Origin: UBA9300 sp032260385
GTDB taxonomy: Bacteria; Bacteroidota; Bacteroidia; Bacteroidales; VadinHA17
Direction of reading: 5' to 3'
DNA length: 64,000 bases
NCBI GenBank assembly: GCA_032260385.1
Contig: JAVVEL010000005.1
Span: forward strand, 1 to 64,000
Position 1 is the stretch's first letter, and each line of letters starts with the position of its first letter. Below are positions 26,605 to 34,755 of the stretch, piece by piece. The notes beneath the pieces were generated by a model that was given only the letters and a program-made list of their open reading frames with translations, was not told the origin of the DNA and searched no databases. Both the position numbers and the translations under genes were made by a program.

Positions 26605-26677
26605 TGCTTCGTGGTGTAACTGGCAACACGTCTGACTCTGGATCAGAAGAGTCCAGGTTCGAGCCCTGGCGAAGCAA
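26605..26677 (+). tRNA. tRNA-Gln (anticodon CUG)
   Basis: A complete 73-nt cloverleaf. The acceptor stem TGCTTCG pairs with CGAAGCA, the D-arm is GTGT/ACAC, the anticodon stem is TCTGA/TCAGA with loop CTCTGGA, so the anticodon is CTG (26638-26640), reading CAG. The T-arm is CCAGG-TTCGAGC-CCTGG and the discriminator base is A at 26677. CCA is not encoded. The gene lies directly behind glnS and has its own promoter and terminator. Confidence 0.95.
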
Positions 26678-26680
26678 CAG

Positions 26681-26706
26681 AAAGCCCCGCAAAAGCGGGG
26701 TTTTTT
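26681..26706 (+). terminator. Rho-independent terminator of tRNA-Gln
   Basis: CCCCGC (26685-26690) and GCGGGG (26695-26700) form a GC-rich stem with an AAAA loop, followed by TTTTTT (26701-26706). The A-run before the stem makes it partly bidirectional. It begins four bases after the tRNA. Confidence 0.92.
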
Positions 26707-26766
26707 GTTATGAGACAGGGCGGGAAGTTTATGCTGAGCTTCATCTTCATAACAATATCAAAATGC

Positions 26767-26774
26767 TAACTTTG
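26767..26774 (+). promoter_or_regulatory. -7 element upstream of acylphosphatase gene
   Basis: TAACTTTG is a perfect match to TAnnTTTG and lies 19 bp before the ATG at 26794. No TTG is visible about 20 bp upstream, so the -33 half is weak or absent. Confidence 0.4.
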
Positions 26775-26793
26775 ATATAAAATACTATTGCAG

Positions 26794-27078
26794 ATGGCAA
26801 CGAACGAAAAAATACGCTTTATTATCAGGGTCACAGGCAGGGTCCAGGGTGTCGGCTATCGCTACAGCGCAGTAAAGGAAGCCCGTAAGCATGATATCAA
26901 AGGTTATGTAAAAAACCTGCCTGACGGAAGTGTCTCAATAGAGGCTGAAGGATCGGAAAATAAACTTAATGCCTTTCTCCTGTGGTGCAGGAAAGGACCC
27001 GGGACCGGCTATGTTGAATCCGTTAACGTAAATACCCTGCCTCCCGCCGGATATGAGGAATTCCGAATAGGATATTAA
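26794..27078 (+). CDS. acyP: Acylphosphatase
   Basis: The ATG at 26794 was preferred to a TTG two codons earlier. The 94-residue protein is the standard length for acylphosphatase, which hydrolyses carboxyl-phosphate anhydrides in the cytoplasm. The family signature VTGRVQGVGYRYSAVKEA contains the phosphate-binding Arg (in GVGYR), and the catalytic Asn is in GYVKNLPDGSV. It is preceded by a TAACTTTG -7 element and appears to be transcribed alone. Confidence 0.93.
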   Translation: MATNEKIRFIIRVTGRVQGVGYRYSAVKEARKHDIKGYVKNLPDGSVSIEAEGSENKLNAFLLWCRKGPGTGYVESVNVNTLPPAGYEEFRIGY

Positions 27079-27158
27079 GCTTTTTAAGGTATAGTCTAAA
27101 ATATTTTTGCTTAACTGAACCTTTCGGTGTAATTTTATTACTTGAATGTATCATATAC

Positions 27159-27968
27159 ATGAAACATATTCAATACTTAAAGCTTGTGATCATTATCACA
27201 ATCTTTATACCGGGTATATCCTACTGTCAGGACCTGACCTATAGATCGGATGGTATAGTATTGAATATAAATATCCTTTCTGTTAAAGACGGGACAATGA
27301 TATACAGGCCGGCAGGTGATAATGCGGGCAAAATCTTCTATTTAAGCACGGGCATGGTTGACAGCGTGGTGTACCGTAACGGGTGCTCAGAGATCTTTAT
27401 CCATGAAGACCGGGTGCCGGAAACCATAAGAAGAAACTATATAGGAGTTGACTTCGTTGAAACATTTATCAGATGGTTGGGTGATTTTCATGTGGGCCTT
27501 AATAACCTGCATTTATCATATGAACATATTTCCAGGTCCGGGAGAACAGGCCTTGCCGCTGAACTCCTGTGGAGTATTGATGCCGTTAACGAAACATCGT
27601 GGGCTGAGGAATGGGGCGGACACTGGATTTTCTATAATGAAGGATGGCGCCTAAGCTATGACCCTTTCAGGTTCTTTGTTAAAGTGGGTGTCAATACCTA
27701 TCCTTTCAACTATTCCCTGATAAAGACCGGAAGCCTGCGTTTTTCTACAGGTGCTTCACTTTTTCTGGGAAAGATTAGAAGGTACGACTGGAGTATAGAC
27801 TACTGGGAAAACCAAATAAAGGAGGTTGTTATAGCCGGCATAATATGGAATGTAGATTTGAAAATCTACCTTGCTGATGCACTACAGGTCAGGCTGGGCC
27901 TGGATGCCTCTGTAATACCCTTCCTGGTGTTTATCTGTCCTGAACTCGGAATTACACTAAGTTTTTAA
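27159..27968 (+). CDS. Exported protein of unknown function, possible beta-barrel
   Basis: A 269-residue protein with signal peptide MKHIQYLKLVIIITIFIPGISYCQ. The second half alternates polar and aromatic residues in strand-length stretches (LGDFHVGLNNLHLSYEHI, FRFFVKVGVNTYPFNYS, LQVRLGLDASVIPF) and ends in ITLSF, as in outer-membrane barrels. The first 80 residues have a small domain (MIYRPAGDNAGKIFYLSTG) similar in style to periplasmic domains that precede barrels in this phylum. No named family is recognised. A possible -7 element TATTTTTG lies at 27102-27109. It is followed 43 bp later by another unknown envelope protein. Confidence 0.5.
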   Translation: MKHIQYLKLVIIITIFIPGISYCQDLTYRSDGIVLNINILSVKDGTMIYRPAGDNAGKIFYLSTGMVDSVVYRNGCSEIFIHEDRVPETIRRNYIGVDFVETFIRWLGDFHVGLNNLHLSYEHISRSGRTGLAAELLWSIDAVNETSWAEEWGGHWIFYNEGWRLSYDPFRFFVKVGVNTYPFNYSLIKTGSLRFSTGASLFLGKIRRYDWSIDYWENQIKEVVIAGIIWNVDLKIYLADALQVRLGLDASVIPFLVFICPELGITLSF

Positions 27969-28011
27969 ATATAACTGCAAGTTTTTCTTTCATCAACCAA
28001 AAACAGTAGCT

Positions 28012-29649
28012 ATGTACAGGCTCATGCGCATTCCTTCAGTCTCCAGGCTTACAGCTTTTTGCATAATGGTATCATTTCTCCTGATGACAAATGGTTGTTA
28101 CTACTTCAGGGTCAACAGGTCTGCAGAGCCTCCCGGTGACATTCTGCAAAAAATGGAAAGTGAAAACAGGTTGATTATCCTGCATATTGATGATAATGTC
28201 TGGGTATTCTCCGGTATTAAGACAGAGGACCAGGCAATCACCGGTAAAATATCCGGGCTGAAAGGTCACAGGATGTATACCAAGGTTATAGATGACCATC
28301 CGGGTCCCTACAGGTACAAGGGGACACAATACAGTGATGAGAGGGAGGTTTTGAATGAAGTGCATATATATGCTTCAGAAATGGAGACAAGTGACCGGGT
28401 CAGTGTATCCATCCCGGTTGAGGCAATACAAAAAATAGATGTGTATGACAGGGATGCCGGTGCTACACTGGCTTCATGGACATTTTCAATCCTGGGTGCA
28501 GCAGCTGCCGTATTCGGAGTGGTATCTATAATTGTCCTGCTTACAAAATCATCCTGCCCCTTCATTTATGGCTATGATGGCACGGATTATGTTTTTTACG
28601 GTGAGGTGTTCAGCGGGGCCGTCCAGCCGGGACTGGAACGTGATGATTATTTTCCCTTGCCATTAAGTTGCTCAGAGGACGGTACATATAAAATAAAAAT
28701 GGCCAACGAGGTAAAAGAAATCCAATATGTTGATCTTGCCGAACTCTTACTTGTTGATCATAAAGAAGGAACCGAGGTCCTCTTTGATAAATACGGGGTG
28801 CCCCATTCCATTAGCAGGCCTGTTCAACCCATATCGGCCAATACATTTGACAATACAGATATCCTTCATCTGGTAAATAAAAAAGACACTGTTAACTATA
28901 CAGGTCTGGAAAAGGTGACTGACGATAATTATATAGAGGAAATCTACCTGAAATTCATCAGACCGGAAAACGCAAAATCAGCAAAACTGGTAATGAATGC
29001 AAAGAATTCCTTCTGGATGGAGGCAGTGATCACTAAAATTCATGAACTTTTCGGAGAGAAATATGACAAATTTATAGCAAAGCAGGAAAAGAAATCCGGT
29101 GCCAGGCATAGCAAATACCAGCTTGACCAGGAGATGCCAATGTCAGTTTACATTGAAAAGAATAAGCGGTGGGAGTTTGTCGATTATTTCAACCTTCCGG
29201 GCGCTATGGCCTTGAGAAATGATATCCTGCCAATAAACCTTGAAGGCCTTGAATCTGATACAATATCAATAAAGATCAGTACAGGCTTTGGATTCTGGGA
29301 AGTTGATTACCTGGCTATGGATTTTGGTCTTAATGAAAGCCTGGAACCCTTAACCGTGAAGTCCGAAAGTGCAATAAGCAGTGACAATGCAGACATAAGC
29401 AAAAAGCTTTCAGCCACTGACAGTGATTATTATGTGCTCGGGAAACCGGGAGATGAAGCAGTTCTTGAATTTGTAAACCCGGAAATGAAAGGTGAATGCC
29501 GGTCTGCTTTTCTTCATACCAGGGGATATTATAAAATCGTGAGGGAGCTCAGCGGGCCCCCCGATAAAAAAACCCTGAGGGCTTTCCGCAAACCCGGGAT
29601 GATCCCTTCTTTTTCAAAGGAAGCCTATAAAAAAATATATAACAACTGA
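28012..29649 (+). CDS. Lipoprotein of unknown function with an internal membrane segment
   Basis: The 545-residue product has a lipoprotein-type signal ending at MTNGC (Cys near 29). Residues about 45-150 form an exported domain; a hydrophobic helix follows (about 162-182, ILGAAAAVFGVVSIIVLL), then a conserved-looking block SCPFIYGYDGTDYVFYGE-VFSG around residue 185 and a long beta-rich remainder. I do not recognise an assigned family. The combination of a lipid anchor and a later Gly/Ala-rich helix is odd for a periplasmic protein and suggests that the helix inserts in a membrane or packs in a complex. Neighbours are an exported barrel-like protein upstream and a radical SAM protein downstream. 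Confidence 0.55.
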   Translation: MYRLMRIPSVSRLTAFCIMVSFLLMTNGCYYFRVNRSAEPPGDILQKMESENRLIILHIDDNVWVFSGIKTEDQAITGKISGLKGHRMYTKVIDDHPGPYRYKGTQYSDEREVLNEVHIYASEMETSDRVSVSIPVEAIQKIDVYDRDAGATLASWTFSILGAAAAVFGVVSIIVLLTKSSCPFIYGYDGTDYVFYGEVFSGAVQPGLERDDYFPLPLSCSEDGTYKIKMANEVKEIQYVDLAELLLVDHKEGTEVLFDKYGVPHSISRPVQPISANTFDNTDILHLVNKKDTVNYTGLEKVTDDNYIEEIYLKFIRPENAKSAKLVMNAKNSFWMEAVITKIHELFGEKYDKFIAKQEKKSGARHSKYQLDQEMPMSVYIEKNKRWEFVDYFNLPGAMALRNDILPINLEGLESDTISIKISTGFGFWEVDYLAMDFGLNESLEPLTVKSESAISSDNADISKKLSATDSDYYVLGKPGDEAVLEFVNPEMKGECRSAFLHTRGYYKIVRELSGPPDKKTLRAFRKPGMIPSFSKEAYKKIYNN

Positions 29650-29700
29650 TCTCCCTTTTGTTTGCCTTATAAATAGTTGAATTTTGTAATAGAGTATAAT

Positions 29701-30855
29701 ATGATAAGTACTATTTCAGGATATAAGGCAATAGTAATAAGGTTCTGGCTACATTTTAATATAGCCCTCATTGTTTTCTCAAGTTACAAAAATCCATTTA
29801 AAGTACTCAGGATCCTTTCTGCTATCAAAGCAAAAAGAAAAAACCTTCTGGGTCTCCAGCCGATTTCCAGGTTTATAAAATCAGGTAGAAGGTATTTCTT
29901 TTCTGACAATATTCCCGGATGGCCTTCGAGGGCATTCAGGGGCTACTTCCGGGCAGAATTAATAAGGACAAGCGGTACTAACGGTATTTCAGTACCTTTT
30001 TCAACTGTTTTTATATCAGTATCATCAAGATGCCCCCTTCGCTGCCTCCATTGTTACGAGTGGGAAAACTTATCTGACAGGGAGACTCTTTCGCTTGAGC
30101 AGCTGAAAGATATCATCAATAAGGTCAAAGAATATGGCGCCTTCCATATTCAATTCAGTGGCGGTGAGCCATTGATGAGGATGGATGATCTTCAGATACT
30201 TATTCGCTATGCTGGTGATGGAGCTGACGTCTGGATTAACACATCAGGTTTTGGTCTTACAAGGGAAAAAGCTCTCCTCTTAAAAAAAGCCGGTCTCACC
30301 GGTGCTGAAATAAGCCTCGACCACTGGGATGAAGGAGAGCATAACCGCTTCAGGGCTAATGCACAGGCTTTCAGGTGGGCGGGTGAAGCAGTGAAAAACT
30401 GCAATGAGGCCGGCCTGGTAACCTGCCTTTCCTTATGTACCACCTCTTCATTTGTTACCAGGGAAAACCTTGATAAATATGCCGACCTGGCTATGAGATG
30501 GGGTGTAAGTTTTATCAGGGTCCTTGACCCACGGAAAACAGCCAGGTTCAATGGCCAGGAAACAGAGCTTTCCGGCGCACAGATTCAAATGCTTGAAGAT
30601 TTTTTTCTTAATGCTTCCTCTCCCGGATCAGCGCCCAACTACCCTATTGTCTCATATCCGGGTTATCACCAGAGACGAATCGGGTGCATGGGGGCCGGTA
30701 ACCGCTATATCTATATCGATCCCAGGGGTGAAATACACGCATGCCCCTTTTGCAGGGGATCAGCCGGCAATGCCCTTACAGTAAGTATAGAAGATACCGT
30801 TGCAACACTGAAAGCAAGGGGATGCCATCAATATTCAACATTTAAAGCAGAATAA
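29701..30855 (+). CDS. Radical SAM protein with SPASM-like C-terminus
   Basis: The ATG at 29701 was chosen over a TTG at 29677. The 384-residue protein has the radical SAM iron-sulfur motif CxxxCxxC at Cys111, Cys115 and Cys118 (CPLRCLHC), followed by the SAM-binding GGEPL motif (FSGGEPLM). A C-terminal Cys group (IGCMGAGN, then IHACPFC) resembles a SPASM/twitch auxiliary-cluster region. The N-terminal 100 residues precede the barrel and carry a hydrophobic stretch (about 10-30) and a basic region. Such enzymes often modify peptides or proteins, but no precursor peptide gene is seen nearby. Substrate unknown. Confidence 0.85.
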   Translation: MISTISGYKAIVIRFWLHFNIALIVFSSYKNPFKVLRILSAIKAKRKNLLGLQPISRFIKSGRRYFFSDNIPGWPSRAFRGYFRAELIRTSGTNGISVPFSTVFISVSSRCPLRCLHCYEWENLSDRETLSLEQLKDIINKVKEYGAFHIQFSGGEPLMRMDDLQILIRYAGDGADVWINTSGFGLTREKALLLKKAGLTGAEISLDHWDEGEHNRFRANAQAFRWAGEAVKNCNEAGLVTCLSLCTTSSFVTRENLDKYADLAMRWGVSFIRVLDPRKTARFNGQETELSGAQIQMLEDFFLNASSPGSAPNYPIVSYPGYHQRRIGCMGAGNRYIYIDPRGEIHACPFCRGSAGNALTVSIEDTVATLKARGCHQYSTFKAE

Positions 30856-30969
30856 TCATTTAATCACTTCGACCATACCTTTCCCCCGGCCTCTGGTTAT
30901 ATCCGTGGTTTTTACTTTTTCCTTTTTACCTTTTCCTTTTGTCCCTCTGCTCTGTCTGGCTCCTCACTA

Positions 30970-30990
30970 AATTAACCCACAGGGTTAATT
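30970..30990. repeat. Perfect inverted repeat in an intergenic gap
   Basis: AATTAACCC (30970-30978) and GGGTTAATT (30982-30990) are separated by 3 bp. The surrounding gap (30856-31124) also has pyrimidine-rich low-complexity stretches and a CGCTTTGCTTACGAGCTC-ACTTCGTTCG block, and no gene. The palindrome could be an operator or a weak terminator stem; no U-run follows. Confidence 0.4.
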
Positions 30991-31124
30991 GTTCGCTTTG
31001 CTTACGAGCTCACTTCGTTCGGTTTTTAACGCTCGGCCCTCTTTTTCCTTTTTCTTTTTCAAGTTATAAAGCCTTGCGTCTCTATCTTTATATTTTTACT
31101 TTTATCTTGTCTTGATAAAAAGCT

Positions 31125-31790
31125 ATGAAAAAAATGAAAACTATAAAAAGATTAGCGCTGCTGATTTTCTTATCAGTGATATTATCCTCCTTCCTCTTCT
31201 CCCAGGAACCGCTACGAGATCCTGAACCGGATAAAAAAGTAAAGGCCTTCCTTGAGGAAAGCAGATACCGCTGGCGTGATATGAACGTCCCTGCCATCGA
31301 CGGAAAGCTGCTTTATAACATTATAGTGGAGAATAGCTACATGAGGGCGCTTGAGATAGGCACCTCAACCGGTCATTCATCCATATGGATAGCCTGGGCA
31401 CTGAGCAAGACAGGCGGAAAGCTGATTACTATAGAGATAGATGAAGAGCGCTACCGGGAAGCTCTTGAGAATTTTGAAAAAGCAGGCCTGTCTGAATATA
31501 TTGACGCACGACTGGCCGATGCCCACGAACTTGTTCCCAGGCTTGAAGGGCCCTTTGATTTTGTATTCAGCGATGCAGATAAGAACTGGTACAAGAATTA
31601 TTTTATTGAGCTGGATCCCAAACTTAAAACAGGAGGATGTTTCACTGCACATAATATTACCGGGAGACGGTCCCGTTACAGTTATGGCCAGACAGAATTC
31701 CTGGATTATGTAAAGAGCCTTGAAAATTATGAAACAACCGTAAATTCTTCCGGCAGCGGTGTTTCTATAAGTTATAAAATAAGCAAATAG
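31125..31790 (+). CDS. Exported class I O-methyltransferase
   Basis: A 221-residue protein of the caffeoyl-CoA/catechol O-methyltransferase family (Methyltransf_24/3 type). SAM motif I is seen as ALEIGTSTGHSS, with the acidic residue of motif II in ITIEIDEERY and the FSDADKNWY motif that supplies metal or catalytic Asp residues. Unusually, it begins with a good signal peptide (MKKMKTIKRLALLIFLSVI, ending near LFSQ). A SAM-dependent enzyme in the periplasm would lack a known source of SAM, so either the segment is a membrane anchor with the enzyme inside the cell, or substrate and cofactor supply are unusual. The permease gene starts 17 bp downstream. Confidence 0.82.
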   Translation: MKKMKTIKRLALLIFLSVILSSFLFSQEPLRDPEPDKKVKAFLEESRYRWRDMNVPAIDGKLLYNIIVENSYMRALEIGTSTGHSSIWIAWALSKTGGKLITIEIDEERYREALENFEKAGLSEYIDARLADAHELVPRLEGPFDFVFSDADKNWYKNYFIELDPKLKTGGCFTAHNITGRRSRYSYGQTEFLDYVKSLENYETTVNSSGSGVSISYKISK

Positions 31791-31806
31791 AAAGCCGACA
31801 AGTCTT

Positions 31807-33147
31807 ATGCCTGAAAACGGTCTTAAAAGAAGTCTCGGTCTCTTTCCTGCCACCAATATTGTGATAGCCAATATCATAGGTGCCGGTATATTCACTACAT
31901 CAGGGCTGCTTATGGCTGACCTGGGCTCCCCCCTCCTCCTCATTGTGCTATGGCTTGTGGGTGGAATAATTGCCATATGCGGAGCTCTGTCATACGGTGA
32001 ACTGGGGGCTAATATGCCTGAAGCCGGTGGTGAGTACATGTTTCTCTCCCGCATCTTTCACCCTGCCCTGGGCTTTCTCAGCGGCTGGGTATCATTTCTG
32101 GTGGGCTTCTCTGCTCCCATTGCAGCCTCCGCCCTGGGATTCAGCGACTACCTGATCAGGGCCTTCCCCCAACTCGCAGAATGGATACCGGGACACACCT
32201 TCCTTGGCGTCAAGGGTACTGCAAAAATGTTTGCTGTTGTAGTGGTTCTTGCTTTCACCCTCATTCATTCAAGGGGTATCAAATTCGGGTCAAAGGTTCA
32301 GAATATTCTCACCATCCTTAAGATCCTGCTCGTGGCAGGGCTTATTGTGGCCGGGCTGGCTTTCGGGAAGGGAAACATTGAAAACTTCAGTGCTGCCAAT
32401 ACCCTTGGCAATGGGCTCTCAGGTTGGAAAACCATCGGACTGTCCGTGATGTGGATAATGTTTGCATACAGCGGATGGAATGCATCAACATATATAGGAT
32501 CAGAAATAAAAAAACCTAAATTTAACCTGCCGGCTTCACTTATCATCGGAACCTGTCTTGTCATTATTCTTTACCTTTTGCTGAATGCTGTATACGTATA
32601 TGCCATACCCCCGGAAGAGATGAAGGGAGTAATTTCCGTGGGTGGCCTGGCCATGGGCAAACTTTTCGGCCCTGGTGCTGAAACAGTCTTCTCGCTGCTT
32701 ATAGCCTTCGCCCTGTTTTCATCACTCAGCGCTTATATTATAATAGGACCAAGGGTATATTTTTCCATGGCTCGCGACGGCCTCTTCTTCAGGTCGGTGG
32801 CAAAAATACATCACAGGCATAATGTCCCAACCTATTCCATTTACCTGCAGTCGCTAATAGCAATAATCTTTATTCTTACCGGTACATTTGACCAGATACT
32901 TACATACATGGGGTTCTCCCTGGGTATTTTCCCGATACTGACCATTGCCGGTTCTTTCAAAATAAGAAAAACCATGCAGATCAGGACAAGAATTCCCGGC
33001 TTCCCGGTACCACAGCTTGTATATATTGCAACAGGAGTGATAATTCTGGTACTGTCCTTCATGAAAAGGCCGGCAGAGTCTTCAATAGCGCTGGCAACAG
33101 TCGCTGCAGGCATCCCTGCTTATTTGTTGTTCAGGAAGTTTACCTGA
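31807..33147 (+). CDS. APC-family amino acid permease
   Basis: A 446-residue integral membrane protein with about twelve helices. The first helix carries the APC superfamily motif NIIGAGIFTTSG; helix 6 region has FAYSGWNASTY, and a cytoplasmic YFSMARDGLFF segment precedes helix 9, all typical of the amino acid/polyamine/organocation family. Expected activity is proton- or exchange-driven uptake of an amino acid; specificity cannot be read from the sequence. It is 17 bp after the exported O-methyltransferase gene, so the two are probably cotranscribed. Confidence 0.9.
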   Translation: MPENGLKRSLGLFPATNIVIANIIGAGIFTTSGLLMADLGSPLLLIVLWLVGGIIAICGALSYGELGANMPEAGGEYMFLSRIFHPALGFLSGWVSFLVGFSAPIAASALGFSDYLIRAFPQLAEWIPGHTFLGVKGTAKMFAVVVVLAFTLIHSRGIKFGSKVQNILTILKILLVAGLIVAGLAFGKGNIENFSAANTLGNGLSGWKTIGLSVMWIMFAYSGWNASTYIGSEIKKPKFNLPASLIIGTCLVIILYLLLNAVYVYAIPPEEMKGVISVGGLAMGKLFGPGAETVFSLLIAFALFSSLSAYIIIGPRVYFSMARDGLFFRSVAKIHHRHNVPTYSIYLQSLIAIIFILTGTFDQILTYMGFSLGIFPILTIAGSFKIRKTMQIRTRIPGFPVPQLVYIATGVIILVLSFMKRPAESSIALATVAAGIPAYLLFRKFT

Positions 33148-33166
33148 CTCCTGTCATGTGCCTCTT

Positions 33167-33267
33167 ACCCCGGGTGAGAACGGGACTATTTTTATTCTGC
33201 CACTCTGTGGGTATTAGCAGGGAGCAGGGTATGCCAAAAAACGGGGACCCCGGGTGAGAACGGGACT
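33167..33267. repeat. 21-bp direct repeat, two copies 80 bp apart
   Basis: The same 21 bases (beginning ACCCCGGGTGAG and ending GAACGGGACT) occur at 33167-33187 and 33247-33267, between convergent permease and tcdA genes. A copy of the GCAGGGAGCAGGG intergenic repeat lies between them (33218-33229). No coding potential is seen. This could be a small dispersed repeat or the remnant of a recombination event. Confidence 0.65.
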
Positions 33268-33280
33268 TCTCTACTGCTTA

Positions 33281-33988
33281 TCAGGAAACCAGGGAGCGGA
33301 TGACAACTGAGGCACAGGCGCAGCCAAAGACGGCCGGCATATAGGAGATGGTTCCTACATTGGACGCTTTGTTATTTTCTCCTTCCGTAAGCTCAATACT
33401 TTCAGCAGGCACCTCCTCCGGGGAGAATACGGCAGTGAATCCTTCTCTTATTCCAAGTTTATGAAGTCTTTTCCTCAGTATGCGTGCCAGTTTACACTTA
33501 TAAGTACCGGAAATATCTGTTATCCTGATTACCGCTGGATCAAGTTTGCCCCCTGCCCCCATCGAACTGACAACAGGTATACCCTTTTGAATGGAATGAT
33601 AGATAAGGAATATTTTGGGTGAAAGTGTATCTATGGCATCCACAACGTAGTCATATTCCTCATCAAGTATTTCGATCATACGTTCATCACGGATGAATTC
33701 CTGAATAGTCACAAGTTTCAGCCCTGGATTTATATCGAGCAGCCTTTCTTTCATTAACTCAGTCTTGTACTTCCCGATAGTACTTCTAAGTGCCGGTAGC
33801 TGACGGTTGATATTGCTCTCATTTATCTTATCACCGTCTACAAGGGTCATCTTACCAAGCCCGGCCCTGCAAAGCATTTCAGCGGCATAGGCGCCAACGC
33901 CACCCAGACCAACTACCAGGACACTGGATGCAGCGAGCTTGTCCAGCTTTTCTTTTCCCAGTAATAATTCTGTTCGCGACTGCCACAT
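33281..33988 (-). CDS. tcdA: tRNA threonylcarbamoyladenosine dehydratase (TcdA/CsdL-like)
   Basis: The ATG at 33988 (MWQSRTELLLG) fits the family better than a TTG two codons earlier. The 235-residue E1-like (ThiF/MoeB/HesA) protein has the nucleotide-binding loop VVGLGGVGAYAAEML, the SNINRQLPAL segment and the VDAIDT motif. These, together with its short length and lack of a rhodanese domain, match TcdA, which uses ATP to cyclise t6A37 to ct6A in tRNA. It lies downstream of tatD and gltX on the same strand, separated from tatD by a 9-bp tandem repeat. Confidence 0.88.
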   Translation of the reverse strand: MWQSRTELLLGKEKLDKLAASSVLVVGLGGVGAYAAEMLCRAGLGKMTLVDGDKINESNINRQLPALRSTIGKYKTELMKERLLDINPGLKLVTIQEFIRDERMIEILDEEYDYVVDAIDTLSPKIFLIYHSIQKGIPVVSSMGAGGKLDPAVIRITDISGTYKCKLARILRKRLHKLGIREGFTAVFSPEEVPAESIELTEGENNKASNVGTISYMPAVFGCACASVVIRSLVS

Positions 33989-34041
33989 TTCCAATAGGTT
34001 TATAAGGTTTAAAGTTTATAACGTGATTTCTTCAAACTCTA

Positions 34042-34086
34042 TCAACTTTTTCAACTTTATCAACTTTATTAACTTTATTAACTTTT
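34042..34086. repeat. 9-bp tandem repeat, five copies
   Basis: Five consecutive 9-mers follow the pattern T(C/T)AACTTT(A/T) from 34042 to 34086. The array covers the stop codon of tatD (34078-34080) and the adjoining intergenic space upstream of tcdA. Read on the coding (minus) strand the unit is TAAAGTTGA/TAAAGTTAA, which carries stops in frame and cannot be translated. Confidence 0.8.
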
Positions 34087-34755
34087 AAATAAAGAATAAA
34101 AATTTCCCCGGAGTTGTTTCTTAATTGTCTGCAGGTCAATCCGGAGGTGTTCCGCCACCACCCGGTACACCGGTTCTATGCCTATGTCAAAGCCATCTGT
34201 TTCAAGAAATAACCTGTCAGTGGGTATTGATTTGAGTGTATTTGTCGACTCAGGCCTGATTGCCCATTCCACCCAAGGAGATAAATAAAAGCCTTTATCA
34301 AGAAGCTGTGCTGCCTGTTCAGGCTTCCCCCTGAAACCATGAATTATCCAGGTCATTTCCGGCTGCATTTCCTTATGGCATCTCAGTAATTCATCCCACC
34401 CCTTCACACAGTGAATAAAGAGGGGTTTCTTCTTTTCTTCAGATATTTCAACGTGGGTCCTGAAAACCTTTTCCTGTAGCCGGCTATCGGGCCCCCTTAA
34501 ACGGTCAAAGCCGGCTTCGCCAACAGCAATCACCGAAGAGAGGGAAGCATAATCCCTTACTTTGTCCAGCTGGGCCTCAATGTTATCCTCCCCCAGGTAC
34601 CATGGATGAGCACCGCAGCTGAAGGCAATGCCTTCCATCTCACCGGGGTAACGATTTTCATGCACCATTATATTGTCAATGGTAAAAACCCCCCTCTGCG
34701 GGCTGGCTCCATGATCATGGATATTTATGAAATCATTTTCTCCCGGTCCTCTCAT
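34078..34755 (-). CDS. TatD-family metal-dependent hydrolase
   Basis: A 225-residue TIM-barrel hydrolase, shorter than the usual 255-265 residues. Metal ligands seem to be retained: an HxH pair in INIHDHGA, the Glu of GEAGFD, His in FIHCVKG and IIHGFRG, and the ETDG Asp near the C-terminus. TatD enzymes are Mg-dependent 3'-5' exonucleases and DNA/RNA end processors. The region between HxH and GEAG is shorter than usual. Its start overlaps the stop of gltX by 4 bp (ATGA), so it is translated from the gltX message. Confidence 0.85.
   Translation of the reverse strand: MRGPGENDFINIHDHGASPQRGVFTIDNIMVHENRYPGEMEGIAFSCGAHPWYLGEDNIEAQLDKVRDYASLSSVIAVGEAGFDRLRGPDSRLQEKVFRTHVEISEEKKKPLFIHCVKGWDELLRCHKEMQPEMTWIIHGFRGKPEQAAQLLDKGFYLSPWVEWAIRPESTNTLKSIPTDRLFLETDGFDIGIEPVYRVVAEHLRIDLQTIKKQLRGNFYSLFKS

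Noticed and set aside
31377..32054. A 225-codon minus-strand open frame across the methyltransferase and permease genes
   Set aside because: It spans two well-supported plus-strand genes and their junction and has no recognisable domain.
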